Shown: piece after piece, positions 15,756 to 21,647 of the stretch
Layout of the letters: the number at the start of each line of letters is the position of its first letter
Numbering within the stretch: the stretch's first letter is position 1
Assembly: GCA_036340215.1 (NCBI GenBank)
Contig: JAYYZF010000093.1
Span: 1-30,328, forward strand
Length of the DNA stretch: 30,328 nucleotides
Source: JABJPE01 sp036340215
Lineage (GTDB): Bacteria > Pseudomonadota > Gammaproteobacteria > Comchoanobacterales > Comchoanobacteraceae
Reading direction: 5' to 3'
Made by a program: the position numbers and the translations under genes
Notes under the pieces: model-generated
Told to the model about the DNA's origin: nothing
Seen by the model: the letters and a program-made list of their open reading frames with translations, nothing else
Databases searched by the model: none

Positions 15756-17783
15756 TTGAAAGTCGTAAAAGTTGCTCTTCCAGTTCAGATAAACAGCCTA
15801 TTTGATTATTTGCCGGGTGAATTTTCACCTGCTAAAGGATCAAGAGTGGTGGTAAGCTTTCGACGGAAAAATATTGTCGGGGTGGTAATTAAGACTAACT
15901 GTGATAGCTCTCTCCCAAAATCTAAACTAAAAAATATTAATATGTGTTTAGATGAGATTCCACTTTTGTCAGATTTTTACTTAGAATTTATTTCATGGGT
16001 CAGTGACTATTATCATGAACCATTAGGTCAAGTTATAGCTGCAGCTCTTCCATCTTGCTTGAGAAAAATAGACGATATATCCCCAATGACAGATACGTGT
16101 TTTAGGCTTGCTGTTAACGTGAAAAGCAAGGGGCTTTCAAAAAAACAAGCTTGTTTGTATCATTTTATGGTAAACAAATGTTGTTCAGTAAGTTACTGGT
16201 GGTTACTTACCGAAGGTTTTAGAGATAAAACAATATCATCTTTAATACAGAGAGGAATATTAGTAGCTAGTGATAAGACTGAAGACACAATTGTCTCAAA
16301 ACAGCAAATATTACCAAGCAAAGTAGAGCTTAATGAGGAGCAAAAAAATGCTGTTCATAGAGTAACAAATAATTATAATTATTCCACTTTTTTACTTGAT
16401 GGTGTAACCGGCAGTGGTAAAACTCAGGTCTATCTAGAAATTATAGCGGATGTACTAGTATCAGGTCGTCAGGTTTTAGTTTTGTTGCCAGAAATTGGTT
16501 TAACCCCACAAACTCTTAAAAGGTTTAGGGCTAAATTTGATGTAAAGATTGTTGTAATACACTCAAAATTAACTGAGTTAGAGCGTCATGCCGCTTGGAT
16601 GCTTGCTAATTCTGGTGAAGCAGATTTGGTTATAGGAACAAGGTCGGCTATTTTCACACCTATGCCTAAGCTTGGACTAATCGTTGTTGATGAGGAGCAT
16701 GATAATTCTTTTAAACAACAATCTGGACTTCGATATTCAGCTCGTGATTGTGCAATAATGAGAGCTAAGCGATCAGATATAAATATTGTTTTGGGTAGCG
16801 CAACTCCTTCTTTAGAGAGTTATTACAATGTTAACCAAAGTAGATACGAATACTTGAAATTATCGCAGCGCGCTGGTGGCGCTACTATGCCAAAAATTAA
16901 GATTGTTGATCTAAGAGGTAGAAGGCTTCAGTTTGCTCTTGCAGAACAGTCACTACAGGCTATAAAGAAACATACTCAGATGGGTAATCAGGTTCTACTA
17001 TTTTTAAATAGACGTGGATTTTGTCCGGTTATTTTTTGCCACGATTGTGGTTGGACGGCAAAGTGTACTAGATGTGATACTAATTATACCTATCATAAAG
17101 ATAAGCACAAACTTATATGCCATTTGTGTAATTCGCAAAAATCACTATGCAAAAAATGCCCCAGTTGTGATTCTGAAAAGTTACATGAGGTTGGTATTGG
17201 CACTGAAAAGTTGGCTTTGGGAATGCAGGAGCTGTTTCCAGAATGTAACGTTAGCAGAATTGATAGAGATACTACTGGTGGTCAGAACACCTTTGATGAG
17301 GCTATGGATTCAGCATACTCAGGTACTAATCAAATTCTTGTTGGGACCCAGATGTTGGCTAAAGGACATCACTTGCCAAAATTAACTCTTGTTGTAGTTG
17401 TTGATTCTGATGGTGCTTTACATAGTAGTGATTTTAGAGCTGTTGAAAGGTTAGTGCAAACTGTAGTTCAAGTATCAGGTAGGGCAGGAAGGGAATCTTT
17501 GGCAGGAGAAGTAATTATACAAACACATTTTCCCGAGAATAAATTTTTACAATGCGTAACTGGGCACAATTATACAGAGTTTGTTAAACTTAGTTTGCAT
17601 GATAGATCACAAGCTTCATTACCTCCTTATGGAGTCTTAGCCTTGTTAAGTGCGGAGGCACTTTTTGAAAAGCAGGCTTTAGAATTTTTAACTTCTTTAA
17701 AATTCTCCATACCCCAGTTAAATCTTGCTGGGGTTTCCTTAGTCGGTCCGATGTTGGCAGCTCAGCAAAAAAAAGTCGGGTAA
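15756..17783 (+). CDS. priA: Primosomal replication restart helicase PriA, frameshifted near its 3' end
   Basis: PriA recognises stalled forks and reloads the replicative helicase. The 3' DNA-binding domain is at the N-terminus (KVALPVQINSLFDYLPGEF); the helicase has Walker A GVTGSGKT (216-223), DEEH (312-315), GSATPS (347-352) and the C-terminal lobe with LVGTQMLAKGHH and QVSGRAGR. The zinc-binding insert has cysteines at 428, 431, 437, 440, 455, 458, 468 and 471. The start is TTG 15756 with GGAAAA upstream; a nearby ATG at 15743 is out of frame. Translation stops after 675 residues, but the family's C-terminal end is intact in another frame just past an A8 run at 17766-17773 (see next entry). 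Restored, it would be 723 residues, against 732 in E. coli. Confidence 0.93.
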   Translation: MKVVKVALPVQINSLFDYLPGEFSPAKGSRVVVSFRRKNIVGVVIKTNCDSSLPKSKLKNINMCLDEIPLLSDFYLEFISWVSDYYHEPLGQVIAAALPSCLRKIDDISPMTDTCFRLAVNVKSKGLSKKQACLYHFMVNKCCSVSYWWLLTEGFRDKTISSLIQRGILVASDKTEDTIVSKQQILPSKVELNEEQKNAVHRVTNNYNYSTFLLDGVTGSGKTQVYLEIIADVLVSGRQVLVLLPEIGLTPQTLKRFRAKFDVKIVVIHSKLTELERHAAWMLANSGEADLVIGTRSAIFTPMPKLGLIVVDEEHDNSFKQQSGLRYSARDCAIMRAKRSDINIVLGSATPSLESYYNVNQSRYEYLKLSQRAGGATMPKIKIVDLRGRRLQFALAEQSLQAIKKHTQMGNQVLLFLNRRGFCPVIFCHDCGWTAKCTRCDTNYTYHKDKHKLICHLCNSQKSLCKKCPSCDSEKLHEVGIGTEKLALGMQELFPECNVSRIDRDTTGGQNTFDEAMDSAYSGTNQILVGTQMLAKGHHLPKLTLVVVVDSDGALHSSDFRAVERLVQTVVQVSGRAGRESLAGEVIIQTHFPENKFLQCVTGHNYTEFVKLSLHDRSQASLPPYGVLALLSAEALFEKQALEFLTSLKFSIPQLNLAGVSLVGPMLAAQQKKVG

Positions 17784-17928
17784 ATACCGGGCTAATTTAT
17801 TAATTCACAGTCTCAAAAAAAGCCATTTACATGAGTTTTTAGCTGTTTTACTCGTGCAGATTGAAAAGCAAAAGTTAAAAAGTAGGGTTAAATGGTATTT
17901 AGATGTCGATCCTCAAGATGTTATTTAA
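17766..17928 (+). pseudogene. priA: Displaced C-terminal end of PriA, out of frame
   Basis: Read with seven instead of eight A's at 17766-17773, priA continues as KKSGKYRANLLIHS and ends with KSRVKWYLDVDPQDVI at the TAA 17926-17928. This matches the normal PriA terminus (E. coli: GRYRWQILLQ and KVKWVLDVDP). About 48 codons of the C-terminal domain, which helps bind fork DNA and SSB, are thus separated from the main frame by one extra A. A real mutation, a read error in a homopolymer, or slippage at the A8 run that restores some full-length protein all remain possible. The displaced end stops 6 bases before convergent yaaA. Confidence 0.85.
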
Positions 17929-17934
17929 ATATTC

Positions 17935-18702
17935 TTAGCGAATAAATACTAACTTCTCTGCAGTTGATAAATCATTATTGAAAACATATCCATTTGTGTT
18001 GAATTCAAGTATGCCACTTGGGTCTTCAATTTTATTTTTTATTATAAATCTCGCCATGGCGCCACGTGCTTTCTTAGCGTGGATGCCAATGGTTTTTAGC
18101 TCATTATTTTTGTTTTCCTTGAAGTCTACCGTTATAATAGGGAATATATTTTGTTTGTGCCGTAATACCTTGGCATACTCATCTGATGCAAGGTTTATTA
18201 CAACTTTACTCTTGTGCTGTTGAAGTGCCATGAGGACCCTTTCTGCAACCTTATTTCCCCAGAAATCGTAGAGATTATTACCTTTGCTATTGCCTAATGT
18301 TGTTTTCATTTCCAATCTATATGGCTGTATTAAGTCATATGGCTTTAATAAACCGTATAATCCAGAAATTATAGCTAAATTATGTTGGCAAAATTTCATA
18401 TCTTCATGGGTAAAATCTAACGCTTGAAGACTTTGGTAAGCATCACCCTGGAAGGCAAGTACTGCCGGAGTTGTAATGGCGCTGTTACTGAAATTAGGGT
18501 CAAAGTTCTCATACCTTTTTTTATTAAGATCAGCGAGTGTAGGGCTAATTGACATTAATTTCCCAAGCTCATCAGAACTTAATCTTTTCAGCAGGGAAAC
18601 TAACTCTCCTGCTTCTTGTCGAAACATAATTTCACTTGATATGGTATTTTTTTTATTTTTATCAAATACCTGTTTTTTAGCTGGGGATAATAAAGCTAAC
18701 AT
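17935..18702 (-). CDS. yaaA: YaaA-family peroxide stress protein (UPF0246/DUF328)
   Basis: In E. coli YaaA lowers intracellular free iron and protects DNA from hydroxyl radicals during peroxide stress; the fold binds DNA. This 255-residue protein shows the family landmarks: MLALLSPAKK at the start, LAIISGLYGLLKPYDLIQPY near 110-129 and LEMKTTLGN after it, VINLASDEYAKVL near 168, and IHAKKARGAMARFIIKNKI near 205. Length equals the family norm (about 257). The ATG at 18702 is preceded by GAGAATTTATT, a weak site. It is monocistronic and converges on priA. Confidence 0.93.
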   Translation of the reverse strand: MLALLSPAKKQVFDKNKKNTISSEIMFRQEAGELVSLLKRLSSDELGKLMSISPTLADLNKKRYENFDPNFSNSAITTPAVLAFQGDAYQSLQALDFTHEDMKFCQHNLAIISGLYGLLKPYDLIQPYRLEMKTTLGNSKGNNLYDFWGNKVAERVLMALQQHKSKVVINLASDEYAKVLRHKQNIFPIITVDFKENKNNELKTIGIHAKKARGAMARFIIKNKIEDPSGILEFNTNGYVFNNDLSTAEKLVFIR

Positions 18703-18736
18703 AATAAATTCTCATTTTATTCATCATTATGTTTGT

Positions 18737-18764
18737 ATTATATTAAAATTGATCTAAATCACAA
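18737..18764 (-). promoter_or_regulatory. Probable promoter of yaaA
   Basis: Minus strand TTGTGA (18764-18759), 16-bp spacer, TATAAT (18742-18737, perfect). The start would be near 18730, about 28 bases before the ATG. Confidence 0.45.
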
Positions 18765-18798
18765 CTTAAAAAATAGTCCTAATAGTTATTTTACTTGC

Positions 18799-18827
18799 TT
18801 GCATCAAGGATTAGGCCGGTGCATAAT
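18799..18827 (+). promoter_or_regulatory. Probable promoter of the small lipoprotein gene
   Basis: TTGCAT (18799-18804), 17-bp spacer and CATAAT (18822-18827, five of six). The start would be near 18834, with an excellent AAGGAG ribosome-binding site just before the ATG at 18861. The -35 is poor. Confidence 0.35.
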
Positions 18828-18860
18828 TTAATCGGTAAAAATATTTAACAAGGAGTTATT

Positions 18861-19055
18861 ATGTTTTCTATTCGTTATTCTCTAGTGTTTGCTGGAGCTC
18901 TTTTACTTTCCTCATGTGAAATGGCATCAAATGCTGTTTCAAGTAGTGCTTCTGAGTTTGTTTCGTCTCAAACAAGCGCTATTTCGAGCCAAAGTAAAGA
19001 TGCATTTTTAAATGCAAGCTCTGCTGCTGGTACAAGTGTGGGTAGTAGTTACTAA
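18861..19055 (+). CDS. Small serine-rich lipoprotein
   Basis: Sixty-four residues: a signal peptide (MFSIRYSLVFAGALLLSS) with a good lipobox LLSSC, then a 45-residue mature part made largely of Ser and Ala with scattered Gln and Thr. The ATG has AAGGAG 6 bases upstream, so expression is likely to be strong. It resembles the entericidin/Lpp-like class of tiny envelope lipoproteins in size and composition, but I see no heptad repeat strong enough to call Lpp and no EcnA/EcnB motif, so I leave it unnamed. The gene stands alone between divergent yaaA and convergent ihfB and is followed by a stable hairpin. Confidence 0.75.
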   Translation: MFSIRYSLVFAGALLLSSCEMASNAVSSSASEFVSSQTSAISSQSKDAFLNASSAAGTSVGSSY

Positions 19056-19071
19056 GATATATTCAATTGCT

Positions 19072-19101
19072 ATATTATGGCTGTCAAAACAGCCATAATA
19101 T
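19072..19101. terminator. Bidirectional hairpin between lipoprotein gene and ihfB
   Basis: A perfect 13-bp stem (ATATTATGGCTGT at 19072-19084, ACAGCCATAATAT at 19089-19101) with loop CAAA sits 17 bases after the lipoprotein stop and 12 bases before the convergent ihfB stop. Neither strand has a strong T tract, so it may terminate inefficiently or protect 3' ends. Confidence 0.6.
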
Positions 19102-19112
19102 GGTGTACTTAA

Positions 19113-19469
19113 TTATTCAGATACTTCTTCTAATTCAGCATTATGTTGTTTATTGCTTTTTTTGAAGCTAGTTTGATTCATTGTAAGGCTATCATTCACG
19201 ACCTTTCTTAGTTTAAGGCCTGCTTTAAAGTGAGGTCTCCATTTTTCAAGTGTGGCAACTATTTGGCCATTTTTAGGGTTCCTTGCATTTGTTCTTGCTT
19301 TTCTATGGCGTAAAGTGATACTGCCAAAACCCCTGACTTCAATCCTATTTCCATCGGCAAGAGCTTCAATCATTATTTCAATTATCTGGCTTACTACCTG
19401 TTCTGTCTCTTTTGGGGGTATAGACGGGAATTGTCCTGCCACTGCGCTAAGAAGTTCTGATTTTACCAT
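19113..19469 (-). CDS. ihfB: Integration host factor beta-type subunit (IHF/HU family)
   Basis: A DNA-bending histone-like protein. MVKSELL at the start and RIEVRGFGSITLRHRKAR, ARNPKNG (the intercalating-arm Pro) and WRPHFKAG near residues 40-82 fit IHF beta (PHFKPG in E. coli) better than HU or IHF alpha. It should pair with an IHF alpha subunit encoded elsewhere. I start at ATG 19469, which has AAGGTG six bases upstream; a GTG three codons earlier overlaps that site. At 118 residues it is about 24 longer than E. coli IhfB (94), with a polar Lys/Asn/Glu-rich C-terminal tail of unknown role. It is divergent from the DUF2066-hda operon. Confidence 0.88.
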   Translation of the reverse strand: MVKSELLSAVAGQFPSIPPKETEQVVSQIIEIMIEALADGNRIEVRGFGSITLRHRKARTNARNPKNGQIVATLEKWRPHFKAGLKLRKVVNDSLTMNQTSFKKSNKQHNAELEEVSE

Positions 19470-19494
19470 AATTGTCACCTTTTTTATGAAACGG

Positions 19495-19512
19495 TTTTAG
19501 CAGTTGCTAAAA
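19495..19512. promoter_or_regulatory. Perfect 8-bp inverted repeat upstream of ihfB
   Basis: TTTTAGCA-GT-TGCTAAAA, lying between the ihfB promoter candidate and its ribosome-binding site. It could be an operator or form an RNA hairpin in the ihfB leader. Confidence 0.45.
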
Positions 19513-19523
19513 AATAAAAATAT

Positions 19524-19552
19524 AAATTAGCGTAGAAAATATATGAAGTCAA
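19524..19552 (-). promoter_or_regulatory. Possible promoter of ihfB
   Basis: Minus strand TTGACT (19552-19547, five of six) with a 17-bp spacer to TAATTT (19529-19524), a poor -10. The start would be near 19517, so the inverted repeat at 19495-19512 would lie at the very 5' end of the message. Confidence 0.35.
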
Positions 19553-19651
19553 TGATATTGAACGTTTTTATTAAGCTTGTTAAGTTAGACCTTATTGCAA
19601 AATTTTTATTCTTGTTTAATCCTGCTAGATTATTGGATAATTTTTTATTAC

Positions 19652-19679
19652 TATAATGTTGCTTTAAAGTTAACTTTAA
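19652..19679 (+). promoter_or_regulatory. DUF2066-hda promoter with a 16-bp palindrome at the start site
   Basis: TATAAT at 19652-19657 predicts a start near 19664. Exactly there begins a perfect 16-bp palindrome, TTAAAGTTAACTTTAA (19664-19679), a natural position for a repressor. The -35 is not obvious. A start here would exclude any translation start before it. Confidence 0.5.
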
Positions 19680-19690
19680 CAGGTGTTCTT

Positions 19691-20743
19691 TTGCGATTAC
19701 TCAAGTTTTTTTTGTTACTAACATTTTTTTGTATAGCATACTCAGCCCAGTCTATTGGTAAAAAATACGATGGTTTATATGTGTCATCTGTTATTGTGAA
19801 AAATAAAACAGATCAGGAGTGGAGGAGAGCTGTTAAGGACGCTTTTGATGAAGTTTTGGTCAAAGTTAGTGGGAATCCTGGAGTTAACACATTAAGTTCA
19901 ATAAAAGATGAAATGCTGACACATAAGCAGATAGTTCAGCAGTTTTCATATGAGAATGCTGCTGGAAAAGATGGAGAAAGTGTTTTATCTTTGAAAGTTA
20001 ACTTTGATATTGAAATGGTTAATGATATCTTAAAAAAATCAGGGCAAATGATTTGGGGTGATATTAGACCTGAGACGATGGTTTGGTTTTTAAACGATAG
20101 TGATTCGAGTAATGTTGTCATTACAGATCAAGATGATGAGTCTAGAATATTTAAGGATGTTGCTACAAAGTGGGGGGTTAATTTATACTTCCCTATAACA
20201 GATATAAAATATAATTCTCTGGCTAACTTAGATATAGATTCAAATGATGTTACACGTTTGGTAAAAGAGTTTTCAGCTAGGTATAATGTTGAGCAGATTC
20301 TTATTGGGCAACATGATAGGCGGTTTAGTGACAAGTTTAATTGGAAGTTAGTTACAGTTGATGATGAATATTCCTGGAGCTACGATAATACTAGTTTTAA
20401 TGAGAGTATAAGTAATGCAATTGGGCATATGGTCAAGGATATGGTTTCGAGAAATGCAGTTTTTCAGGAGGACTACTTGGAATCAGTTACAACAGTAAGC
20501 TTTAGTAATGTATCTTCACTATCTTCATATCAAAGCCTTCTAAATTTTTTAAAATCTTCTCCCATAGTCTCCGAATTTTACGTCGATAAAGTCCAAGATA
20601 ACTACGTGTCATTTTCTATAATTTCAAAGGGCGGTAGTGTTGCTTTATCAGATTATTTTCAAAAAAATAAAAATAAATTTGCTTTAATTGCAGACCCAGA
20701 TGCATATGAAACTGTTGAGATGGCTTATTCATGGCTTGAGTGA
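19691..20743 (+). CDS. DUF2066 domain protein, predicted exported
   Basis: A gammaproteobacterial protein of unknown function commonly found near hda and purM/purN. I start at TTG 19691, which has ACAGGTG 6 bases upstream and gives MRLLKFFLLLTFFCIAYSAQ, a clear signal peptide; a longer in-frame opening from 19595 would precede the likely promoter. The mature protein of about 330 residues begins with GLYVSSVIVKNKTDQEW, the characteristic DUF2066 start, and contains AFDEVLVKVSGNPG near residue 55 and the later VEQILIGQHDRR stretch. No catalytic motif is recognisable. The stop is 10 bases before hda on the same message, an arrangement conserved in other gammaproteobacteria. Confidence 0.8.
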   Translation: MRLLKFFLLLTFFCIAYSAQSIGKKYDGLYVSSVIVKNKTDQEWRRAVKDAFDEVLVKVSGNPGVNTLSSIKDEMLTHKQIVQQFSYENAAGKDGESVLSLKVNFDIEMVNDILKKSGQMIWGDIRPETMVWFLNDSDSSNVVITDQDDESRIFKDVATKWGVNLYFPITDIKYNSLANLDIDSNDVTRLVKEFSARYNVEQILIGQHDRRFSDKFNWKLVTVDDEYSWSYDNTSFNESISNAIGHMVKDMVSRNAVFQEDYLESVTTVSFSNVSSLSSYQSLLNFLKSSPIVSEFYVDKVQDNYVSFSIISKGGSVALSDYFQKNKNKFALIADPDAYETVEMAYSWLE

Positions 20744-20753
20744 TAGAGTTTAT

Positions 20754-21452
20754 ATGATAGAGTACCAGCAGTTATGTTTAGATCTAAGATGTTCGGGTAG
20801 CTATTCATTCGATAGTTTCGTTGGAAGTAGACACATTGTTGATGTGTTGAAAAATATTGTATCTGGTAGTTTTTGTAACCATAATATATTTATCTCATCT
20901 AGATATTGTTCAGGAAAAACCCATCTCCTTAAAGCTACAAGCCAGTGGTGTATTGATTCTGGTGCAAGTGTTATTTATATTGATATGAAAGACATAGCTA
21001 GATTGTCTCCTGAAATTTTTAAAGGTCTTAGTGGTGTTGATTTAGTATGTCTTGATAATATAAATTTAGTTGCTGGTCATGTTATATGGGAAGAGGCATT
21101 ATTTAATCTTTTTAAGCGTATGCAGGTGGTGTATCGGCCACTTGTTTTGTCCGGTAATAGTTTTCCCCGTTATATAGATTTTGTCCTGCCAGATCTTAAA
21201 ACAAGGCTTTGCTCGTGTTTGTGTCTCGAACTTGATAACTTAGATGATGCTGAGAAAATTATTCTCTTAAAGAATAAAGCGATTGAAATGGGTTTAAATG
21301 TGTCTGATGATGTTTTGGCTTATATAATAAATAATTCAAAGAGTGATGTTGTAAGCTTGTTAGAGTGCTTAGATTTCCTCTCAACAGAAAGTTTCACCAA
21401 GATGCAAAGACCAACAATATCTATTGTTAAAAAATACATAAATAAAATTTAA
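20754..21452 (+). CDS. hda: DnaA regulatory inactivator Hda
   Basis: Hda with the DNA-loaded beta clamp triggers hydrolysis of DnaA-bound ATP after initiation, preventing re-initiation. The 232-residue product (E. coli 233) has the clamp-binding motif at the N-terminus as QLCLDL (residues 6-11), a Walker A-like SSRYCSGKTHLL (about 48-59; first Gly replaced by Ser, but the GK present that E. coli Hda lacks), Walker B DLVCLDNI (96-103), LPDLKTRL near 145 with the arginine-finger/box VII region, and the helical lid 156-196. I start at ATG 20754, ten bases after the DUF2066 stop; an earlier in-frame Met at 20688 would bury 55 bases inside that gene. It is followed by a new promoter for the ankyrin gene. 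Confidence 0.92.
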   Translation: MIEYQQLCLDLRCSGSYSFDSFVGSRHIVDVLKNIVSGSFCNHNIFISSRYCSGKTHLLKATSQWCIDSGASVIYIDMKDIARLSPEIFKGLSGVDLVCLDNINLVAGHVIWEEALFNLFKRMQVVYRPLVLSGNSFPRYIDFVLPDLKTRLCSCLCLELDNLDDAEKIILLKNKAIEMGLNVSDDVLAYIINNSKSDVVSLLECLDFLSTESFTKMQRPTISIVKKYINKI

Positions 21453-21460
21453 TTATTTTA

Positions 21461-21490
21461 TTGACATGTCTTTTATATTTCTTGTATACT
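21461..21490 (+). promoter_or_regulatory. Strong promoter of the ankyrin-protein operon
   Basis: Perfect TTGACA (21461-21466), 18-bp spacer and TATACT (21485-21490, five of six) start only 9 bases after the hda stop. The start would be near 21497, giving a 150-nt leader. Confidence 0.6.
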
Positions 21491-21496
21491 TAGATT

Positions 21497-21647
21497 GTGG
21501 GCTTATTCCAAAAAGAGTAAGCAGTTCCAAGGATGGAGCAAGAGTAGCACATAGGAGTCTAAAACTAATATATTTAATTTCAAATATTAAACAAGATTCA
21601 TTGTTGCTAATGCCATTTTTTTTAATGCCTTATTTTGGAGGGAACCA
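21497..21647 (+). promoter_or_regulatory. Structured leader of the ankyrin gene
   Basis: A predicted 150-nt untranslated leader. Four bases from its 5' end is an 8-bp hairpin (21501-21508 with 21515-21522, one G-U pair, 6-nt loop). No known riboswitch core is recognisable. It ends in GGAGGG, a strong ribosome-binding site 8 bases before the ATG. A reading frame crossing it from 21466 starts in the -35 and is unlikely to be translated. Confidence 0.4.

Noticed and set aside
19595..19690. Longer DUF2066 start with 32 extra residues
   Set aside because: It precedes the TATAAT at 19652 and would put a second hydrophobic stretch before a good signal peptide; the TTG at 19691 has a ribosome-binding site.
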